Part shown: in pieces, positions 7,511-15,703 of the stretch
How the letters are laid out: each line of letters begins with the position of its first letter
Numbering within the stretch: the first letter of the stretch is position 1
NCBI RefSeq assembly: GCF_016103465.1
Contig: NZ_JAEEAP010000009.1
Location: 1-52,780, forward strand
Direction of reading: 5' to 3'
Length of the DNA: 52,780 nt
DNA from: Streptomyces sabulosicollis
GTDB lineage: Bacteria; Actinomycetota; Actinomycetes; Streptomycetales; Streptomycetaceae
Notes under the pieces: generated by a model
Database searches by the model: none
The model's input: the letters and a program-made list of their open reading frames with translations, nothing else
Told to the model about the DNA's origin: nothing
Made by a program: the position numbers and the translations under genes

Positions 7511-8857
7511 ATGACTCGTCTGCTGATTGGTAACGACGCGAACCCCCTGTTGCGCAAGCGGGCGGGGGTGGGGTGGTGGGTGCAGCGCCTGGTCTGGTTC
7601 GCCCGGGCCGGCGACGTCCTCGTGATGCCCGTCCGGCCCGAGGACGACTACCTCCGCTACGCCACCTCGTTGACCGGCACCCCGCTGGAGTCGCTGACCA
7701 TCGTCGTCCCGCCCGGCGCCGACGCGCAGTCCCCCGCCCTGACCGCCGCCAACCTGGGTGACCCCCTCCTCCACGACGCGGTGCGGCAGGCTCTTGCCGG
7801 TCGGACAATCGAAAACGTCATGCCTCTCTGGCCGGACCCGAGCATCGCGGAGTTGGCCCGCGCCTTGCGGGCCGAGTCGGCGCTGCCCGGCTACGGGTTC
7901 ATCAGGGAGGGCGGCGGCTTCCTGGTGAACAGCAAGTCGTTCTTCCGCGCCATAGCCGGAGGCGTGGACGCGCCTCTCGCGCCGGGCGGGTCCTTCTCCG
8001 ACCGCGAGGGCGCGGAGCAGGCCATCATGGACGCCCTTGACCGGGGGGAATCCATCATGGTCAAGAAGACCTACTGGTCGGGCGGCGCGGGGAACGAGGT
8101 GTTGAGCGCCGACCCGGACGTGAACCCCCTCGGCGCGCGCGGGCTGGTCGTCGTGTCCGACCGGGCGGAGGTGCGGGCCTATCTGAACGACAACTGGGAC
8201 TGGCTCACCCACGGCGGCACCCACGAGTTCGTCGTGGAGCGCTTCTACCCGAACAGCACGGCGCACTATTGCGAGTTCCTGATCACCGACGACGAGTCGG
8301 TGCCCGCCGGCGAGGGGGCGATCAACTCCACCCCCCTCGGTGGGGACCAGATGCTCCCCGGCATGGGCCACAACGAGGAGATCATCCCGTCTCCGACCCT
8401 GACGGACGCCCAACGGAAGAAGCTCGTCGAAGGCGGCCACCGACTCTGCGAGCCGCTGCGGCTCATGGGCTACCGGGGGCGGTGCAGCCCCGACGCCATC
8501 GTGACGGAGGACGGCGAGGTGGTCTTCACCGAGTTCAACGGCCGGATCACCGCCTCGACCCACACCTACAGCGTCATCGGGGACCAGATCGTCGGGCCCG
8601 GCTACGGACGCGACCGCCTCCTCGTGTCGCACTGCTGGTCCGAGGACTGGTACACGCCCTCGTTCCAGGCCGCCGTGGAAACCATCACGGAGGCCGGACT
8701 GGCGTACGACCCGTCCACCCGGAAGGGCGTCATCTTCATCAGCGCCCTGGACCGCCACAACACCCTGATCCACTGCGTCGTCGCGGAGAACGTGGACGAG
8801 GCGCGTGAGTACGAGAAGCAGATGGACCCCCTCTTCACCCGGCACGCGGCCGCGTGA
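7511..8857 (+). CDS. PGM1-like preATP-grasp/ATP-grasp peptide ligase
   Basis: A 448-residue protein. Residues about 1-110 resemble the preATP-grasp domain of PGM1-type ligases (LLIGNDANPLLR...). The centre holds the ATP-grasp core with MVKKTYWSGGAGNEV, and about residues 335-345 hold the metal-binding EFNGR. The tail GVIFISALDRHNTLIHCVV resembles the PGM1 C-terminal domain. PGM1 from the pheganomycin pathway couples a guanidino amino acid to a peptide, and the ketomemicin homologue acts with an amidinotransferase; an amidinotransferase is also present here at 14341. The likely role is ATP-dependent amide formation through an acyl-phosphate. RBS AAAGAAGGGGA precedes ATG 7511. Confidence 0.7.
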   Translation: MTRLLIGNDANPLLRKRAGVGWWVQRLVWFARAGDVLVMPVRPEDDYLRYATSLTGTPLESLTIVVPPGADAQSPALTAANLGDPLLHDAVRQALAGRTIENVMPLWPDPSIAELARALRAESALPGYGFIREGGGFLVNSKSFFRAIAGGVDAPLAPGGSFSDREGAEQAIMDALDRGESIMVKKTYWSGGAGNEVLSADPDVNPLGARGLVVVSDRAEVRAYLNDNWDWLTHGGTHEFVVERFYPNSTAHYCEFLITDDESVPAGEGAINSTPLGGDQMLPGMGHNEEIIPSPTLTDAQRKKLVEGGHRLCEPLRLMGYRGRCSPDAIVTEDGEVVFTEFNGRITASTHTYSVIGDQIVGPGYGRDRLLVSHCWSEDWYTPSFQAAVETITEAGLAYDPSTRKGVIFISALDRHNTLIHCVVAENVDEAREYEKQMDPLFTRHAAA

Positions 8858-8880
8858 TGTCCGCCGGCGGAGGGGGAGAC

Positions 8881-10278
8881 ATGGCTCGGCTCCACCCGTG
8901 GTTCGGTGACCTGCCCCGGGACCATGAACCGTCGTGGCCCGTTCGGCGGATCCGTGAGGCGCTGGTCCGTGAGTTGCGGGACTGCGGGACCCGGCTCGAC
9001 CAGGACCAGGTGCCGCTTGAACCGTTCGTGATCGCGCGGGATTCGTATCTGGAACTCTTCTCGGCGACGAGGAAGTTGCTGGACCTCGTTCACCGGGCGG
9101 TACGCCTCGAGGCCGCGACCACCAGTGGGCGTCTCGCCGCCCTGGGGATCGACGAGTCCCAGGGCGAGTACCCCTTGTTCAGCGCGAATGACGGGCTCGA
9201 GGACCACTTCTGGACCGCCATGGCCCGCCCGGACGTCGTCATCGGGCCCGAGGGTCCCCAGTTCATCGAGTTCAACGTCAGCGGGGCGATCTGCGGGCCG
9301 GCCGAGACGTACTTCTTCAACAAGGTGTTCACCGAGGCGTACGGGGGTTCAGAGGCCGCGCCGTTCGTCGGATACCACGCGTTCCCGGCCCGGGCCTCCC
9401 TCTTCGAAGCCATCTGCGAGGAGCGCGGGCTGCCGAAGGCCGTGGCGCTGATCGGCAGCCCACTGGATCACCACGCCGAGGGTTCCACCTACTTCGACGT
9501 GGAGGTTGACTACCTGCGGTCGCGCGGGTTCGACGCCAGGTTCTTCCCACCCGAGGAGCTCCCGCACGGGCTGGGACTGCCCGCGCGCCTCGACTACCCC
9601 CTCGCCCTCCGCTACTTCGCCACCGCCGACTGGCGGGACCGCGGGGTCCCGCTGGACGGCGTCCGCGATGTCCTCGACGCCGGGTGCCTGCTCGTGCCTC
9701 CGCAGAGCAGTTCGCTGCTGGCCAACAAGAAGGTTCTCGGGTGGCTCTCCGAGGGACGACCGTGGATGGACGAGGAGGACCGCGCGCTGGTCCAGCGCTA
9801 CCTCCCGTGGACCAGAATCGCGACGGACGCGAAGGTCGTCGGCCCCGAAGGGCTTCCGGTCCGGCTGCCACACCTGCTCAAGGAGGACCGGGAGAGCTTC
9901 GTCCTGAAGCGGGCCGTCGGCATGATGGGGCGGGGCGTGCTGATCGGGCGCGACACCGGCCGGGAACAGTGGGAACGGGCCGTGGACCAGGCCGTGGCCA
10001 CCGGCGCACACATCGTGCAGGAGTTCGTCGAACCGGCCGCCTACCCCCTGCGCATCAGCGATGAACAGGGTGACGGGAGCCAGTGGGCCGAGGTGGCCTT
10101 GGTGCTGAGCCCGTGTCTCATCGGAGGCCGCCCAGCGGGATGTTACGGCCGCTATCTGACGTCCGGGCTCCCGGGAGTCATCGGCGAGCCGTCGTCGGGG
10201 GCCATGGAGAACGTCATCCTCTCGGAGCGGCTGGACGCGCCCCTGCCGAGCGGCACGGCGGAGGAGGCGGGGGAGTGA
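8881..10278 (+). CDS. Circularly permuted ATP-grasp-like protein
   Basis: A 465-residue protein in which the metal/nucleotide motif FIEFNVSG lies in the first third (about residue 125) and the lysine plus glycine-rich loop FVLKRAVGMMGRGV lies near residue 340. This is the order expected of circularly permuted ATP-grasp enzymes. Start ATG 8881 is chosen for the GGAGGGGGAGA just upstream; an ATG at 8857 overlaps the previous stop. The end overlaps the epimerase start. It is clearly distinct in sequence from the PGM1-like ligase beside it, so the island may form two different amide bonds, or one enzyme may activate the substrate of the other. No precise homologue recognised. Confidence 0.55.
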   Translation: MARLHPWFGDLPRDHEPSWPVRRIREALVRELRDCGTRLDQDQVPLEPFVIARDSYLELFSATRKLLDLVHRAVRLEAATTSGRLAALGIDESQGEYPLFSANDGLEDHFWTAMARPDVVIGPEGPQFIEFNVSGAICGPAETYFFNKVFTEAYGGSEAAPFVGYHAFPARASLFEAICEERGLPKAVALIGSPLDHHAEGSTYFDVEVDYLRSRGFDARFFPPEELPHGLGLPARLDYPLALRYFATADWRDRGVPLDGVRDVLDAGCLLVPPQSSSLLANKKVLGWLSEGRPWMDEEDRALVQRYLPWTRIATDAKVVGPEGLPVRLPHLLKEDRESFVLKRAVGMMGRGVLIGRDTGREQWERAVDQAVATGAHIVQEFVEPAAYPLRISDEQGDGSQWAEVALVLSPCLIGGRPAGCYGRYLTSGLPGVIGEPSSGAMENVILSERLDAPLPSGTAEEAGE

Positions 10279-11030
10279 ACTCCTTCTACAAGGCGGAGGC
10301 CGGCGGGAACGACTTCGTCCTCATGGAGGGCGGGCCGCCGCCGCCCGAGCGGGTGGCGGGCGCGGTCGTCGCGCTCTGCCGCCGGCGGTGGGGCATCGGG
10401 GCCGACGGAGTCGTCTGGCTCGAGCGCGCGGACGCGGACACCCTTCGGGTCTGGCCGTTCGACAGCGATGGAAGCGCCGCGTCCGGCTGCGTCAACGGCC
10501 TGCGCTGCGCCGCCAGGCTCGCCCGGCACCTGGGATGGATCCGGGAAGCCGCCCGGCTGGAGACGCCCACGGGCACGTACCCGGCTTCCATCGACCGGGC
10601 GGGCGTGACGGTGCGTGTACCCGAGCCGGTGGTGCGGGAGGTGGGCCCCGAGGAGCACGTCGTGACCGTGGCCGAGGACCACCTGGTGCTGCCGCCGGTC
10701 GACGGCCCGATGATGTCCTCCGCGGCCTTCCGGGAGCTGTGCCTGGGACTGCGCGAGTCGGGCGCGAAGGACGTGAACATCCACTGCCTCGCCTACCACA
10801 ACGCTGCCTGGCACCTGCGCAGTTGGGAGCTGGGGAACGAGGTCGAGACGCTCTCGTGCGGAAGCGGCACACTGGCTGCGGCCTGCGCCCTGCGGGAACT
10901 CGGCCGTCTGCCCGATTCCGTGTCGTTCGTCACCGCGGGCGGGGCGGTTCTCACCGCGCACCCGAGCGGCCACGCGTGGGAACTCACCGGCCCGAGCAGA
11001 GTCGTCTGCCGTGGCGAGCTGTGTCCGTGA
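10275..11030 (+). CDS. Diaminopimelate epimerase-like (DapF) enzyme
   Basis: A 251-residue PLP-independent racemase-type protein. The N-terminal KAEAGGNDFVLME matches the KxxGxGNDFV signature of DapF, and both catalytic cysteines are retained: C72 in SGCVNGLRC and C195 in LSCGSGT. The first motif is altered from the canonical C-G-N-G to C-V-N-G. GTG 10275 overlaps the previous stop (GTGA), indicating translational coupling. A housekeeping dapF is expected elsewhere, so this copy probably inverts an alpha-carbon of a pathway amino acid. The altered motif hints at a substrate other than diaminopimelate. Confidence 0.8.
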   Translation: MNSFYKAEAGGNDFVLMEGGPPPPERVAGAVVALCRRRWGIGADGVVWLERADADTLRVWPFDSDGSAASGCVNGLRCAARLARHLGWIREAARLETPTGTYPASIDRAGVTVRVPEPVVREVGPEEHVVTVAEDHLVLPPVDGPMMSSAAFRELCLGLRESGAKDVNIHCLAYHNAAWHLRSWELGNEVETLSCGSGTLAAACALRELGRLPDSVSFVTAGGAVLTAHPSGHAWELTGPSRVVCRGELCP

Positions 11031-11042
11031 GGGAGCCGATAC

Positions 11043-12221
11043 ATGCGCCGACTACGAATAGCCGCCGGTTACCACTGGCGCAACGGGGGGACCCGGAGCG
11101 CGGTCTCCCTGCGGAGCGCGGTCAACGGGGTGGGCGGCGCATGGCCCAGCGCCCGCGTCTCACGGAGCGCGACGGGCCGCCTGACCATCGCCTCCGTCGG
11201 CGACCGCGGCGAACTGACGCGGATACTGCCGTTCCTCGAACAGCAGCGTACGCCGCTCGCGGGCGAAACCGTCTCGCGATCCACGGGCCGCGCCTCCTAC
11301 CGGGCCCTGCTCGACGGGAAGGTGGCCCCCGACGCCAGCCTTCTGCTGGCCGAGTGCTCCGAGCGCCGGGCGTCGGCGCTCCCGCGGCAGGGAGCGATCA
11401 CCATGCCGCTCCGGCTCGACCTGGTCGTGAGGCTGAGCCGGCATGTGTCCCCGCTGGAGCAGGTGTCGCGGACGGACCGGAAGCTGTTCATCCGGCAGCG
11501 CCGCCGCCGTGGCCTGAAGCTGGTGCTGGGCAACCGAGTCGCGGACTTCGACCAGTTCTACGACCGGATGCACGTGCCGACCATGCGAGCACGGCACGGG
11601 GACGCGGCCCGCTCCGAGCCCCGGGAGGCCGCGTTCCAGTGCCTCTTCGAGCACGGGGTCCTGTTCTTCGTCGAAGAGGCGGGAACCCGCGTCGGCGGCA
11701 TGCTTTGCCGACTGGAGCCCGAGGCCGGGCGGTTGATCGTGCGCCTGGTGGGGGTGCTCGACGGCGGGGAGGCCCACTACAGTTCCGCCGTCTACATGGC
11801 CATGTACATCCTGGTGCTGGAGTGGGCCAGGGAACAGGGGCTGAGCGAGGTGGACCTGTCCATCTCGGAGCCCTTTCTCAGCAAGGGCGTACTCCAGTTC
11901 AAGCGCAAGCTGCACCCGCACTTCGAACTGCCGAGGAACCACCTGCGGAACAGGAGACTCTGGCTGAAGGTGCGGCGTGACTGTGCCGAGGTCCGGGACT
12001 TCCTGGTGGCGAACCCCCTGATCTCGATTGACGCGGGCGGGTCGCTCGAAGCCGTCTACTTCTACGACCATCAGCGTCCTCCCCGCCAGAACCTGAGCTG
12101 GGCCAGCCCGGGTATCAGCGGGGCGACGCTGATCGACCTCGACGATTTCCTGTCCCCGCGCCCGGAGCGAAGAGATGCGGAAGGCACACTCAGCGAGTGC
12201 CCGATCCCCCGAGGGAGGTAA
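11043..12221 (+). CDS. GNAT/FemAB-like acyl- or aminoacyltransferase
   Basis: A 392-residue protein. The central and C-terminal part (about residues 150-320) has a GNAT-like fold pattern: FFVEEAGTRVGGMLCRLE as strand-turn-strand, then a long helix segment, and GLSEVDLSISEPFLSKGVLQFKRKLHPHF, which resembles the closing block of FemAB/GNAT_6 proteins. Members of that group transfer acyl or aminoacyl groups (from CoA or tRNA) to amines. It starts 12 bp after the epimerase, and its stop overlaps the desaturase ATG (TAATG). In this context it could N-acylate or extend the product by one residue. Exact family uncertain. Confidence 0.5.
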   Translation: MRRLRIAAGYHWRNGGTRSAVSLRSAVNGVGGAWPSARVSRSATGRLTIASVGDRGELTRILPFLEQQRTPLAGETVSRSTGRASYRALLDGKVAPDASLLLAECSERRASALPRQGAITMPLRLDLVVRLSRHVSPLEQVSRTDRKLFIRQRRRRGLKLVLGNRVADFDQFYDRMHVPTMRARHGDAARSEPREAAFQCLFEHGVLFFVEEAGTRVGGMLCRLEPEAGRLIVRLVGVLDGGEAHYSSAVYMAMYILVLEWAREQGLSEVDLSISEPFLSKGVLQFKRKLHPHFELPRNHLRNRRLWLKVRRDCAEVRDFLVANPLISIDAGGSLEAVYFYDHQRPPRQNLSWASPGISGATLIDLDDFLSPRPERRDAEGTLSECPIPRGR

Positions 12222-13369
12222 TGGCAGTGCGGCCGGAGTACCACGTGCAAGTTCCGCAGAATACGCCGCTTCCGGATTTCGCCCGCATAGACCCCGAGGT
12301 GCGTCGGGAGCTGCGGAAGTTACGATGTCTTGACAACTGGCACGGTCCGTTGCACCTCATGGCGGACTACCTGGTGGTCGCCCTGTGCATCTGGTTGACC
12401 ATCGGCGTCTCGTGGTGGTTCTATCCGCCGGCCATCGTGCTGATCGGTTCGACGCAGCGGGCCCTGGTGAATCTGCTCCACGAGTCCTCCCACAAGGTTC
12501 TGACCCGCAACCAGTCGCTGAACGTCTTCCTGGGCACCATCCCCACCGGCTATCTGGTTCTCCATCTGTACAACCCCTACCGGAACACGCACATCGGTTT
12601 CCACCACCGGTTCCTCGGCGACCCCGAGCGTGACCCCGACTATGTGTTCCACCGCGAGAACGGGCTCTACGACCATAATTCGACGAATTTCTTATTCTTC
12701 GTCAAGAATGCGCTGTTCGCGTTTATCGGTCTGCGTTCGATCACCTATCTCCGGTTCGTGTTCCGGGACCGACTGCTCTTCAAGTCGGACAACGTGTCCG
12801 TCTCCATGCCCGTGCGGCTCGGTACCGAACGGGTGATGATCGGCTTGACCTGGGCAGTCATTGTGTCGGTGTGCGCCGCGCTCGACTCGCTGCACCTGCT
12901 CCTGCTGTTCTGGATCGTGCCGCTGCTGACCTCGTACGTCGTCATCGGATGGTTCTCCGAGCTCGCTGAACACTTTCCGTTGCCGGAGAGCGAAAACGGG
13001 CAGGTGCTGCTCACCCGGAACCGCCACGGCTGGGCGGTGGAACGGTATCTCTTCGGCCGGCACCATGACTGCTACCACTTGGTGCACCACCTGAACACCG
13101 GCATCCCGTTCTGGAACATGAAACGCGCGCACCGCGCGCTGCTCGCCGACGACGGGTACCGGATGTGGGATTCCATGTGGGGCGGAATCTTCACGCGTTC
13201 ACGATCGCGTCCCGGCACCGAGACACTCATCAGCTACACGTCGAAGTACCGGATGTGGCGCCGGGGTGGCGGCTCGCTCGAGCCTCTTCCCCTGACGTTC
13301 GCGCAGTACCAGATGATCGCCGCCAGGCCGGGAAACGGTGAGGCCCCGGCGGCCGACGGTACTCCGTGA
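12221..13369 (+). CDS. Membrane fatty-acid-desaturase-family di-iron enzyme
   Basis: A 382-residue integral membrane protein with hydrophobic segments about residues 45-80 and 205-245. It has three histidine boxes: HESSH (87-91), HIGFHH (124-129) and HHDCYHLVHH (281-290), the di-iron ligand set of membrane desaturases/hydroxylases. Two TTA codons are present (12320-12322 and 12692-12694). ATG 12221 overlaps the previous stop; GTG 12227 has better spacing from GGGAGG and is an alternative. No acyl carrier protein or acyl-CoA ligase is nearby, so the substrate may be an amino acid or peptide side chain rather than a lipid. That substrate idea is inference. Confidence 0.8.
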   Translation: MAVRPEYHVQVPQNTPLPDFARIDPEVRRELRKLRCLDNWHGPLHLMADYLVVALCIWLTIGVSWWFYPPAIVLIGSTQRALVNLLHESSHKVLTRNQSLNVFLGTIPTGYLVLHLYNPYRNTHIGFHHRFLGDPERDPDYVFHRENGLYDHNSTNFLFFVKNALFAFIGLRSITYLRFVFRDRLLFKSDNVSVSMPVRLGTERVMIGLTWAVIVSVCAALDSLHLLLLFWIVPLLTSYVVIGWFSELAEHFPLPESENGQVLLTRNRHGWAVERYLFGRHHDCYHLVHHLNTGIPFWNMKRAHRALLADDGYRMWDSMWGGIFTRSRSRPGTETLISYTSKYRMWRRGGGSLEPLPLTFAQYQMIAARPGNGEAPAADGTP

Positions 13370-13397
13370 TGCGGTCCTACATGCCGACGGAGGTGCC

Positions 13398-14240
13398 ATG
13401 GTGACCACGGATGTGCTGACGGAGTCGCGGCGATCGGCTCGGCTGCGGGCGCCGGTGGCCGCGGAGCGGATGTTCCGGCTGACGGGCGCTCCGGGCGTGG
13501 AAGACGGAACCGGCCGGAGAACGGCCCCGAAAGGCATGACCGCGACGTTGATGACGGTGCTGCTGCTGCGCGCGAACCACGTCGTCGACTCGGGGGTTCT
13601 CGTCGGGCTGCTGTGGCAGGAGTCCGAACCGCAGTCCGCGAAGGCGAACCTGCGCCAGTACGTGTCGAAGCTGCGCCGCTTCTTGGCGGAGGCCGCGCCG
13701 GAGGGAGGCTCACGGCTCCGCTCGATCGGCGGCGGCTACCTGTTGGAGGTGCGGCGCAGCGAGCTGGACGTCACCTGTTTCGAGGACCTCTCCGACCTGG
13801 GCAGGCGGGCGCTGGAGGCCGGCGAGGTGACCGCGGCCCGCGCCTACCTGGAGGCATCGATCGAGCTGTGGAGCGGGCCGCTCTGCCAGGGGGTGGCGCT
13901 CGCTCCGGAGCTGGAGACCGAAGTCCACTCCCGGCAGGATCTGTGGCTGGCGACACATCAGATGCTGGTGCGGACCAGGATCCAGGTCGGGGATTACGGA
14001 CACGCCATCGCCGAGGTCCGTCAACTGCTGGTGGCCCACCCGCTGTCCGAGGACCTCTGGGGCATGCTGATGCTCGCCCTCTACCGCTCGTACCGGCGGG
14101 GTGAGGCCCTGGAGGCGTTCCGGGCGGCCCGCGGCCTGATCGTGCGGGAACTCGGGATCGAGCCCACCCCTCAGCTCCAGCGGCTGCACCAGAGCATTCT
14201 GAGCGGCGACTGCCCGCTGGAGGGCTTCGACTGGCCGTGA
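13398..14240 (+). CDS. SARP-family pathway activator
   Basis: A 280-residue Streptomyces antibiotic regulatory protein. Residues about 25-130 form the OmpR-like winged-helix DNA-binding domain (MTVLLLRANHVVDSGVLVGLLW and NLRQYVSKLRRFL), and residues about 135-275 form the bacterial transcriptional activation domain (BTAD) with TPR-like helices, ending ELGIEPTPQLQRLH. There is no ATPase extension, so it is a small SARP. Start ATG 13398 follows GGAGG with 5-nt spacing. It lies in the centre of the island between the two operon segments and is the likely pathway-specific activator; target sites were not identified by eye. Confidence 0.9.
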   Translation: MVTTDVLTESRRSARLRAPVAAERMFRLTGAPGVEDGTGRRTAPKGMTATLMTVLLLRANHVVDSGVLVGLLWQESEPQSAKANLRQYVSKLRRFLAEAAPEGGSRLRSIGGGYLLEVRRSELDVTCFEDLSDLGRRALEAGEVTAARAYLEASIELWSGPLCQGVALAPELETEVHSRQDLWLATHQMLVRTRIQVGDYGHAIAEVRQLLVAHPLSEDLWGMLMLALYRSYRRGEALEAFRAARGLIVRELGIEPTPQLQRLHQSILSGDCPLEGFDWP

Positions 14241-14340
14241 CCGTGCCGGGCGCACCGGGCACCTGGCGTATGCGCTCGCTATGCACCTCCTGAGTAGCCT
14301 CGGTGACCGGATCGTTTGCGCGACGAGCTGGAGGGATGTC

Positions 14341-15492
14341 ATGCGGCTGAACAGTTATGACGAGTGGTCTCCGCTGAAAGAGATCATTGTCGGTTCCGCG
14401 GCCAACTACTCCTGGCACGAGCGAGAGTTGTCGTTTGAGCTCTTCTTCTACGACCAGATTTCCAATCAGAAGTCCTTTCACGACCGCATGTACTATCCGC
14501 ATCTCGAGGCGCCCAGCGGGGACGTCGACGACAAGCCCCAATCGGGCCGCTCGCCCATCAAGCGGCGCTACGTCGAGGAACTCAACGAGGACGTCGAGGG
14601 TCTCGTGGACATCCTGAAGTCCCTCGGCGTGACGGTGCACCGCCCGCTGTCCGTCGAGGGCTCGATGGAGGTCAGGACGCCGGCGTGGCCGGCGGCGGTG
14701 GTGCCGCCGCTGAACATCCGGGACAACACCCTCATCCTCGGTGACGAGATCATCGAGACACCGCCGCAGGTGCGTTCGCGCTACTTCGAGACGCAGTTCC
14801 TGACCCCGGTGTTCAACGACTACTTCCGGCAGGGCGCGCGGTGGACCGTGATGCCGAGGCCGTTGATGACGGACTCCTCCTTCGATCCTTCGTATGTCAA
14901 CGGCGGCCCGGTGGAGTTCATCGCCCATCCCAAGCCCTCGCCGTACGACGTCGGCTTCGAGATGATGTTCGATGGTGCGCAGTGCGTCCGGCTCGGCAAG
15001 GATCTGCTGGTCAACATCGCGACCGCCAACCACGCGATGGCGTGCGACTGGCTGGAGCGGCACCTGGAGGGGCGGATCACGATCCACCGGGTGCACGGAC
15101 TGGCGGACGGTCACGTCGACAGCATGGTGCTGGCACTCCGGCCCGGGCTGCTGCTGGTGCGCACGCCCGCGGTGGTCGACTCGCTCCCCGAGCCACTGCA
15201 GAAGTGGGACATGATTTTCCCGCCGGAGCCCGACGCCAACAACTTCCCCGCGTACGAGAACGACGATCTGATCCTGACCAGCCCTTACATCGACCTCAAC
15301 ATCCTGTCGATCAGCCCCGACACGGTGATGATCAACGAGGCGAACATGGAGCTGATCCGGGCGATGGAGGGACACGGCTTCACCGTGGTGCCCTTCAGGC
15401 ACCGGCATCGCCGGATCTTCGGCGGCGGCCTGCACTGCTTCACGCTCGACACGGTACGGGAGGGCTCCGTGGCGGAATCCTACCTGGGCTGA
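14341..15492 (+). CDS. Glycine/inosamine-type amidinotransferase (AGAT family)
   Basis: A 383-residue amidinotransferase. The catalytic triad is readable as D211 (MMFDGAQ), H258 (GHVDSM) and nucleophilic C366 (GGGLHCFTLD), in the order and spacing seen in arginine:glycine amidinotransferase and StrB1. Family chemistry transfers the amidino group of arginine to an amine to make a guanidino compound plus ornithine. Start ATG 14341 has GGAGGG 5 nt upstream; an ATG at 14281 would add 20 unsupported residues. It is the first gene after the SARP and directly precedes the precursor peptide. The acceptor amine is unknown; in PGM1-type pathways the product is the N-terminal guanidino residue. Confidence 0.88.
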   Translation: MRLNSYDEWSPLKEIIVGSAANYSWHERELSFELFFYDQISNQKSFHDRMYYPHLEAPSGDVDDKPQSGRSPIKRRYVEELNEDVEGLVDILKSLGVTVHRPLSVEGSMEVRTPAWPAAVVPPLNIRDNTLILGDEIIETPPQVRSRYFETQFLTPVFNDYFRQGARWTVMPRPLMTDSSFDPSYVNGGPVEFIAHPKPSPYDVGFEMMFDGAQCVRLGKDLLVNIATANHAMACDWLERHLEGRITIHRVHGLADGHVDSMVLALRPGLLLVRTPAVVDSLPEPLQKWDMIFPPEPDANNFPAYENDDLILTSPYIDLNILSISPDTVMINEANMELIRAMEGHGFTVVPFRHRHRRIFGGGLHCFTLDTVREGSVAESYLG

Positions 15493-15514
15493 GCAGAAGG
15501 AGAGGAAGAAACCC

Positions 15515-15670
15515 ATGGCGAAAACACCTGAACCGACCGAGGCCACGTCGGAGCCCGACGAGGCCGGGACGGCGGAAGAAAGGCCGGACGCGCCGGAGGC
15601 GGTCGAGGACGATTTCGAGGAGTTCGACCTCGACGACATCGAAGTGATCGAGAGCAAGGTCTTCGGCTAG
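15515..15670 (+). CDS. Putative RiPP precursor/carrier peptide, 51 aa
   Basis: A 51-residue peptide between the amidinotransferase and the MNIO gene. It is strongly acidic (19 Asp/Glu against 3 Lys/Arg) and has no Cys, Trp, Tyr, His, Asn or Gln. A FDLD box occurs at residues 37-40, like the F(N/D)LD motif by which class I lanthipeptide leaders are bound by LanB. It is followed by D-I-E-V-I-E-S-K-V-F-G. The only Ser/Thr after the box is S47. Absence of Cys excludes a direct lanthipeptide core and suggests a carrier to which a residue is added, or modification at the C-terminal Ser/Lys/Phe/Gly. GAGAGGAA lies 7 nt upstream of the ATG. Position and motif make this a confident precursor call; its product is not. 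Confidence 0.75.
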   Translation: MAKTPEPTEATSEPDEAGTAEERPDAPEAVEDDFEEFDLDDIEVIESKVFG

Positions 15671-15703
15671 TCATTCTGGTTCCGGTTCGGAAAACGGAGA
15701 GGG

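Noticed and set aside
13771-15657. Very long minus-strand open frame (628 codons) opposite the SARP, amidinotransferase and precursor
   Set aside because: It is the high-GC antisense shadow of genes with clear catalytic motifs; its translation is His/Arg/Val-rich low-complexity sequence with no family pattern.
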